A DNA stretch of 64,000 bases from Cryptomeria japonica. Taxonomy: Eukaryota; Streptophyta; Pinopsida; Cupressales; Cupressaceae. Location: contig NC_081413.1 in assembly GCF_030272615.1 (NCBI RefSeq), positions 447,186,538-447,250,537 of the forward strand, in the 5' to 3' direction. Every line of letters starts with the position of its first letter. Positions within the stretch are counted from its first letter, which is position 1. The translations under genes were made by a program, and so were the position numbers. The notes under the pieces were generated by a model, which was not told where the DNA came from, did no database searches, and saw only the letters and a list, made by a program, of their open reading frames with translations. Below are positions 58,426 through 64,000 of this stretch, in pieces.

Positions 58426-60339
58426 CTAAAGGGGCAACACCCCTAATTCACCTCTTAAGTACATAAATGTAGCCTTTGGGAGAGGCTTGGTGAATATGTC
58501 TACTAATTTCTCCTTACTGGAAACATGTTCCAGTGCAATCTCTTTGTTCTGAACCTTTTCCCTCAAGAAATGATACTTAAGCTCAAAGTGCTTGGTTCTA
58601 GAATGTAAAACCGGATTCTTGGAGATATTAATTGCACTAGTATTGTCACAAAATATACTTATCGGTTTAGATATAGGAACTTTGAAGCCATTTAATACAT
58701 GCTTCATCCAAATTGTCTGAGTGCAGTTCATGAAAGATGCAACATACTCTGCTTCCACTATAGACTGAGAGATGCAACTCTACTTCTTACTCATCCATGA
58801 GACCAGTCTACCACCGAGAAAGAATGCACCACCAGTTGTGCTTTTCCGGTCATCTACATTACCTACCGAATCAGCATCTGTGTACACTTTCAAGTTGAAG
58901 TCCTTGCTATATGGATACCACAATCCATAGTCAACAGTTCCCTTTAGATACCTAAGAATCTGCTTGACTACAACCAAGTGGGATTCTCTTGGGCTTTTCT
59001 AGAACCTTGCAGTAATGCCAACTGCATGTGCAATATCTGGTCTGTTGTGCACTACATAATGCAACTTACCAATAATTGATCGGTATTCCTTCTCATCAAC
59101 CAATGCTGAGTCATCTTCTTTGGATAGTTTACAACCGGTCACCATTGGTGTACCAACCAGTTTTCTATCTTCCATGCCAAAGGTTTTCAACACCTCTTTG
59201 ACATATTTGGATTGAGTGATAAAGATTCCACCTTTCATCTACTGGATCTACAGTTCAATGAAGAACTTAATGTCCCCTATGAGTGACATCTCAAACTCTT
59301 TCTTCATCTCATCTGCAAACTCATGACTCATCTTGTCATCTCCACCAAAGATAATGTCATCAACAAATACCTCATAGATTAGGATCTGATCTCCTTCAGA
59401 CTTCAAGTAAATATTGCTATCTTCACTTGTTCTCTCAAATCCAATCTTCACAAGATGGGAATGCAGATATTCATACCATGCTCTAGGTGCTTGCTTTAGA
59501 CCATATAAGGCTTTGTGTAGCCTACATACCATGTCAATGTCTTCAGATAGGGAAAACCCATCTGGTTGCTAAATATACACCTCCTCTTCAAGTACACCAT
59601 TTAGGAATGCAGATTTTACATCCATTTGATATACTTTGAAACCTTTCAAAGTTGCATATGCAAGAAGCATACGAAATCCTTCCAATCTAGCTATAGGAGC
59701 AAAGGTTTCTCCATAGTCTTCTCCTTCTTCTTGGGCATATCCTTTGCACACCAATCTAGCTTTATTCCTAATCACCGTGCCATCCTCATTCAGCTTATTT
59801 CTAAAAACCCATTTAGTACCAATGACTTTTTTATGCTTCGGTCTAGGTACCAAAGACCTTGTACCATTTTTCTCTATTCGGTGAAGTTCCTCTTCCATTG
59901 CCTTGATCTAGTCTTCATCTTTATGTGCCTCTTTGAATGATTTAGGCTCAAATTCAGAGATCATACATGAGTTTTCTCTGACCTTTCTTCTTGTAAGGAT
60001 TCCTGCATCCTTATCTCCTATGATCTGCTTAGGATCATGATTCAGCTTGACATACTGAGGAATGGTCTTGATAGATTCCTCTTGCTTTTCTTCTTCATCC
60101 TCATCTCCATCAGTATCAGCATCTACATTTGCCGGTGTAGGAACACTGTTACTGGTACTTGGTTGGCTGACAACCAGTTCATTTACCATTTGCTCACTGC
60201 CAGTTTCCTCCATTTTCTCAGAGGTTTCATCAACTCTTACATTGATACTTTCCATAATTCTCTGAGTATTGTTATTGAAACACTTGAGAGCTTTGCTCTT
60301 GGTGGAATACCCTAGGAATATTCCCTCATCACATTTCAC
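58426..60339 (-). pseudogene. H: integrase-RT linker, reverse transcriptase and RNase H
   Basis: A long acidic linker (60240-59910) leads to [65 protein letters not shown] and the catalytic FVDDIIFGG (about 59340-59366). The RNase H has its acids in YTDADS, VEAEYVAS and FCDNTSA. The frame is unbroken by shifts. Stops are TAG at 59908 (Trp position), 59569, 59248, 59239, 58999 and 58780 (four of these at Gln positions). Confidence 0.93.
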
Positions 60340-61587
60340 ATCAAATTTTCTCTAGTGTTCACTACTCTTGATGTAACATTTTCTACCAAACACTTTAAAG
60401 TAGCTAACCACAAGTGTCTTACCAGTCCAATACTCATAAGGAGTTTTATCCTTACCTTTCTTGATGAGTACCTGGTTCATTTTATAGACTATAGTGCTCA
60501 CCGCTTCTCTCCAAAAGGTGTGAGCTAACTTTCCTTGAATCAACATGGTTTTATTTGCTTAAACCATAGTCTGGTTATTCCTCTCTACTAGACCATTTTG
60601 TTGTGGAGTCCGGGGGGTAGATAGTTGCCTCTTGATGCCATGTTCTTTACAGTACTTGTTGAATTCACCGAAAGTGAATTCCCCTCCTTGATCAGTTTTC
60701 AGGCACTTGATCCTTTTACCGCTTTCCTTCTCCACTAATGCTCTGAAAGCTTTGAAATTTACAAAAGCTTTAGACTTATCTTTCAAGAATGTGACTGACA
60801 TTATTCTTGAGCAGTCATCAATGATAATCATGAAGTACCTATCACCTTGCAGACTCCTAGTTTTCATAGGACCACACAAATCAGTTTGCACAAGATCAAG
60901 CAAATTGTCAATAGTGAAAGATTTACCTTTAAAGGTTGAGGAAGACATTTTCCCCAATTGACACTCTTTGCACAAGGTGTTATCCAGTTTGCTTAGCACC
61001 AGAAACCCTCTAACTACCTCGATCTTACTAGCCTTCACAATGTTATCAAAGTTTACATGGTAGAGTCTCCTATGCCATATCCAGCTATCATCATTTTTAG
61101 CCATAAGACATGTACTTAGATTTGCATTTAGTTGAAATAGGTTACCTTTGGTTTGCATGCCGGTGGCCACCAATTCACCATTCTTTCCTTTGATTCTGCA
61201 CACTTCATTCTTGAATTCCTGAATGAGACCACTATCATTCAGCTAAGCAACACTCAGAAGGTTGTGTCTGAGACCATTAACCCAATACACATTGTCAGCA
61301 CTACTCTTTCCATTCAGAGAGATGGACCCTTTGCCTTTGACAATATATGGTACATCATTACCAAAGTTAACCACACCACCATCATACTCTTCCAAGGACA
61401 GAAACTTGCTCCGGTCACTAGTCATATGGTGAGAACAACCACTGTCAATGATCCACTCATTGGAATTATCAAACTGGGAGACAAGAGCCTTCTTGTCTGA
61501 CACATCTTCCTTGACAGCAACAAACACAATATCTTCATTTTCTTCATCCTCTGATTCCTCATCTGTGACACCTTCATCAACTACCAC
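60340..61587 (-). pseudogene. H: protease and integrase
   Basis: Protease loop IIDSGCSHHMTSD with catalytic Asp near 61440. Then GAG-pre-integrase (RRLYHVNFDNIVK ... CKECQLGK) and integrase with Asp in QTDLCGP, Asp in KTDQGGEF and Glu in NGLVERNN; all DDE residues kept. C-terminal part FKVFGRKCYI and GIFLGYSTKSKALKCF. Stops: TAG at 61243, TAA at 60559, TAG at 60352. Same frame as gag and RT. Confidence 0.93.
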
Positions 61588-62490
61588 AAAATAGTTTCTC
61601 TGGTTTCCTCCTTTGAATTTCTTGAACCTTTCCGGTTTGTCCTTGTTGTCTCTATTAGGACAGTTTAGAGCAATATGTCATATCCGGTTACAAGAAAAGC
61701 ATTTCAAAGGTAGCTTACCTCTGTATTTGTCTGTTCCTTTAGGAAGTTTCCTGGCAAGGAGAGCTTCAAATGCCATCAGAATCTCCTCATCATCCATTTC
61801 TCTGCTCTGTCTTGGTTCACCACTAGTGCTAGCTTCTTTTCCTTTTCTGGATGGTACAACAGAATCTTTAAAAGTTGATTCAATCTTTTGAACACTGCCA
61901 TCAAAACTATTTAGCTGATAGGCTATCAACTTTGCAATGATGGAGTCTAGGGATACCTTAGTCTTGTCTATTGATCTCAGCTCCTGAATAGCAGTAACCC
62001 TTATTGCATAGACCAGCAATAGGGATCTTGAGACTTTTCTTACCACAGTGGAATCTTCCATTTTACCACCCGCACTCTTGATATCACCAACAATGGTTTT
62101 GACTCTTATTCCACACTATTGAATGGTCTCACCTTCAACCATCAACATGTCTTCAAACTTCCCTCTAAGGCTTTCTTCCTTGGCCTGTTTTACATGCTCA
62201 TCACTACCATAGATATTTTTAAGAGTATCCCATAGCTCTTTGGGATTTACCTTATCCTAGACATCAATAAACACAATGTCAGATAAACTACTAATTAGGG
62301 CTTCCATGACTTGCCCATTCTCCTGCATCTCTCTCTTTTGGTCATCGGTGAGAGTACCATTAGGGGCAACATAGACATTCTCAACATAGCTCCAGTGTTG
62401 AGAACCCATGCTTCTGATGTATATCTTCATTCTATCTTTCCATATACTGAAATTTTCTCTGTTAAACCTTGGACCTTCCCTCTTCATCAT
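61588..62490 (-). pseudogene. H: Gag (UBN2 type)
   Basis: ATG at 62490; RFNRENFSIWKDRMKIYI opening as in copia Gags, then DKVNPKELWDTLKNIYG and a Ser/Lys-rich tail. The knuckle reads CFSCNRI.HIALNC with TGA (61678-61680) where Gly is expected. Other stops: TAG at 62257 and 62116. No frameshift. Confidence 0.9.
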
Positions 62491-62547
62491 TAGATTGGGA
62501 TCTTTATCTCAAGCGGTTAAGCTTATAACATAGAGGACCTGGAGGAC

Positions 62548-62559
62548 GCTCTGATACCA
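62548..62559 (-). promoter_or_regulatory. H: primer-binding site, initiator Met tRNA
   Basis: TGGTATCAGAGC on the element strand, two bases from the LTR. Confidence 0.92.
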
Positions 62560-62561
62560 AT

Positions 62562-63928
62562 TGATAACTCAATGATGAATGAATAGTACCAAACCGGTAC
62601 TGAGAGGGGGTTGAATCAGTACAAACAAAAACACACTCTTGAACCGGTTTACCAGTAGACACTATGCATTGATAGACAAATAGTAACACAGGTCCTAAAA
62701 CAGAGTACAACTGGCAAAGCCTAGAATAATTGAGACAAGCATAAACCAGTTGACACGTATCTTCTCATACAATCTAACACTTCACTTTTATTTCACCCTA
62801 ATGCATGAACAAGTAATCTACCATCAAAGATATACATGTAAGCAACTAGATCAGCATGATTCACCGCTTGACAGAAAACAACATAACATCACATGAAGAA
62901 GACATCACACATTACACACTTATTTTTCACATGGAAACCCAACTGGGAAAAACCATCATGGGGATGAATACCCACAAGCTTGTTTTTGAACTCTTTAGAA
63001 GTCCGCTCTATTATGAGTCTTGTCTGGTTAAAGACTAATACAATAGGTTTTGTTAGGAACTGATCCTATTAGGTATCACCCAGTTAAGGGATGGCTAGAA
63101 TACCTAGTTAAGGGTTAAATCTTGTTAAAGGTTACCTTGTTAGAGGATTTCAAGAACTCAATGGTTTTGAGTCACCCTATTAAAGGATTTACAGTAAGCC
63201 AATTAAGGCTACCCTGTTAAGGGATTTCTCAACTATTGAAGTGGTTAGAGATCAACAGGTATTACAATGATCTGATAATAGTACTCAATGCCAATGCAGA
63301 TCCACTTATGCTCATCTTCACCTTCTGCACTTACACTCTGCAGGTATCACTTCTCTCCTCTGGTCTAGCAAGAATCACGTATCTCTTCTCTTGGATACAC
63401 ACACACAACTTTTGCCAACAACCTCAGAAAGAGACACAACATTGACCTTATAGGAAAATAGATAGGTTGGGATCATAAACCCTAAACCCTAAACCTGTTA
63501 GGTTAAGGAATTCAAATGGTTCAATCTTGACCATTGAGCACACTGCATTAAATGCAATAGTTCTTGATCCAATCTCAATACATTCTCCATTGTTCATTTT
63601 CCACTGATTTCATAGCGGTTGATAACCCATCACACGTTATCACCATTTATAGACTTATCACCGATTGAGCCACATAGGCTTGAAGCACTTCAACTGGAAA
63701 CCCTAAAGTTGAGACTACCAACCGATAGTCATACAACACTTCCATGTGCTGGTTCCCATAACCATATGTTGGTTCACCTTGAACAAACACACTACTTCAC
63801 TTTGGCACAAATGTCGGTTCATAGTGTTATACCAGTTCTCACATATGCTAGTTCTCACCTCTTCAGCATATTGACATCAATGACAACATACAATGTCATT
63901 ATATCCTCATACCGGTTCACATAATGCC
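62562..63928 (-). repeat. H: 5' LTR (about 1367 bp)
   Basis: Partner of 56734-58165. Stem gtactga / tcagtac at 62597-62603 / 62616-62622. Telo-box-like units at 63476-63495. Shorter than the 3' copy through small deletions. Confidence 0.88.
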
Positions 63929-63933
63929 AATAG

Positions 63934-64000
63934 TTGATAGGTCTAAATCAATGCAGACTTACCAGTTAGTGGGGAGACTAACAAAAATGCAATCAAACAA
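63934..64000 (-). repeat. G: 5' LTR, second segment
   Basis: ttgataggtctaaatcaatg and the following bases match 51391-51450 of the G 3' LTR. It continues beyond the window. Confidence 0.85.

Larger units (their letters stand above)
56730..63928 (-). mobile_element. Element H: nearly complete Sirevirus-like copia retrotransposon
   Basis: LTRs at about 56734-58165 and 62562-63928, PBS at 62548-62559, PPTs at 58166-58333 and a gag-pol pseudogene in one frame. aatag occurs on both sides (56725-56729 and 63929-63933) and G reads continuously if one copy is kept; LTR ends are uncertain by a few bases because the left end carries an extra acg. LTR divergence about 8% by eye over 200 bases. It is the best source of copia pol in the window. 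Confidence 0.9.
51305..64000 (-). mobile_element. Element G: non-autonomous Sirevirus-like element with gag only
   Basis: 3' LTR 51305-53724, PPT 53725-53738, internal region 53739-56641 with a gag pseudogene only, PBS at 56628-56640, and a 5' LTR starting at 56642 that is split by H and resumes at 63934. The internal region of 2.9 kb has no space for pol. The left flank is caaat; the right flank is outside the window. The first 88 bases of the two LTRs differ at about 11% by eye. Confidence 0.88.

Overview
The window looks like nuclear DNA from a seed plant with a large, repeat-rich genome. A gymnosperm is plausible but not provable from this sequence. I found no host gene, rRNA, functional tRNA gene or CRISPR array. 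All 64 kb can be read as LTR retrotransposons inserted into one another. The evidence is paired LTRs, target-site duplications (TSDs), tRNA primer-binding sites (PBS), polypurine tracts (PPT), and reading frames that resume exactly across each insertion.

Layout. The outermost element, A, is an old Ty3/gypsy element of the Tat type on the + strand: gag at 4.07-5.03 kb, protease at 5.3-5.7 kb, a linker with a G-patch-like motif, then RT, RNase H, a second RNase H and integrase at 44.1-47.4 kb, and a 3' LTR from 50,045. A Ty1/copia element Z (- strand, 1-4065) sits in its gag. Element B (- strand, 7651-44113, TSD gattg) sits in the protease-RT linker. Element C (+, 12113-41933, TSD ttata) sits inside B. 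Element D, a Sirevirus-like copia (+, 15553-39157, TSD gtaga), sits inside C. A composite Tat-like element E (-, 18449-35690, TSD gttat/gttac) splits the integrase of D. In the 3' LTR of A lies the LTR of element F (50251). F is split by G (-, from 51305), and the 5' LTR of G is split by H, a nearly complete Sirevirus-like copia (-, about 56730-63928). Depth reaches five levels on the left (A>B>C>D>E) and four on the right (A>F>G>H).

Biology. D and H carry gag, protease, integrase, RT and RNase H in copia order. B, C and G carry no pol but share the cis-signals of D and H: an initiator-Met PBS, several AGGGGGAG tracts before the 3' LTR, an inverted repeat across the PPT/LTR junction, and a stem-loop near the LTR end. 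They are best read as non-autonomous elements that D/H-like copies could mobilise. B and C also encode a four-knuckle coiled-coil Gag and a second protein of about 1,030 residues that I do not recognise.

Decay. Premature stops are strongly biased to TAG and TGA. Most fit CAG to TAG (CHG context) or CGA to TGA (CG context), as expected from deamination of methylated cytosines in silenced elements. LTR divergence judged by eye rises outward (E about 5%, D 7%, C 10%, B 14%; H about 8%, G about 11%), which agrees with the nesting order.
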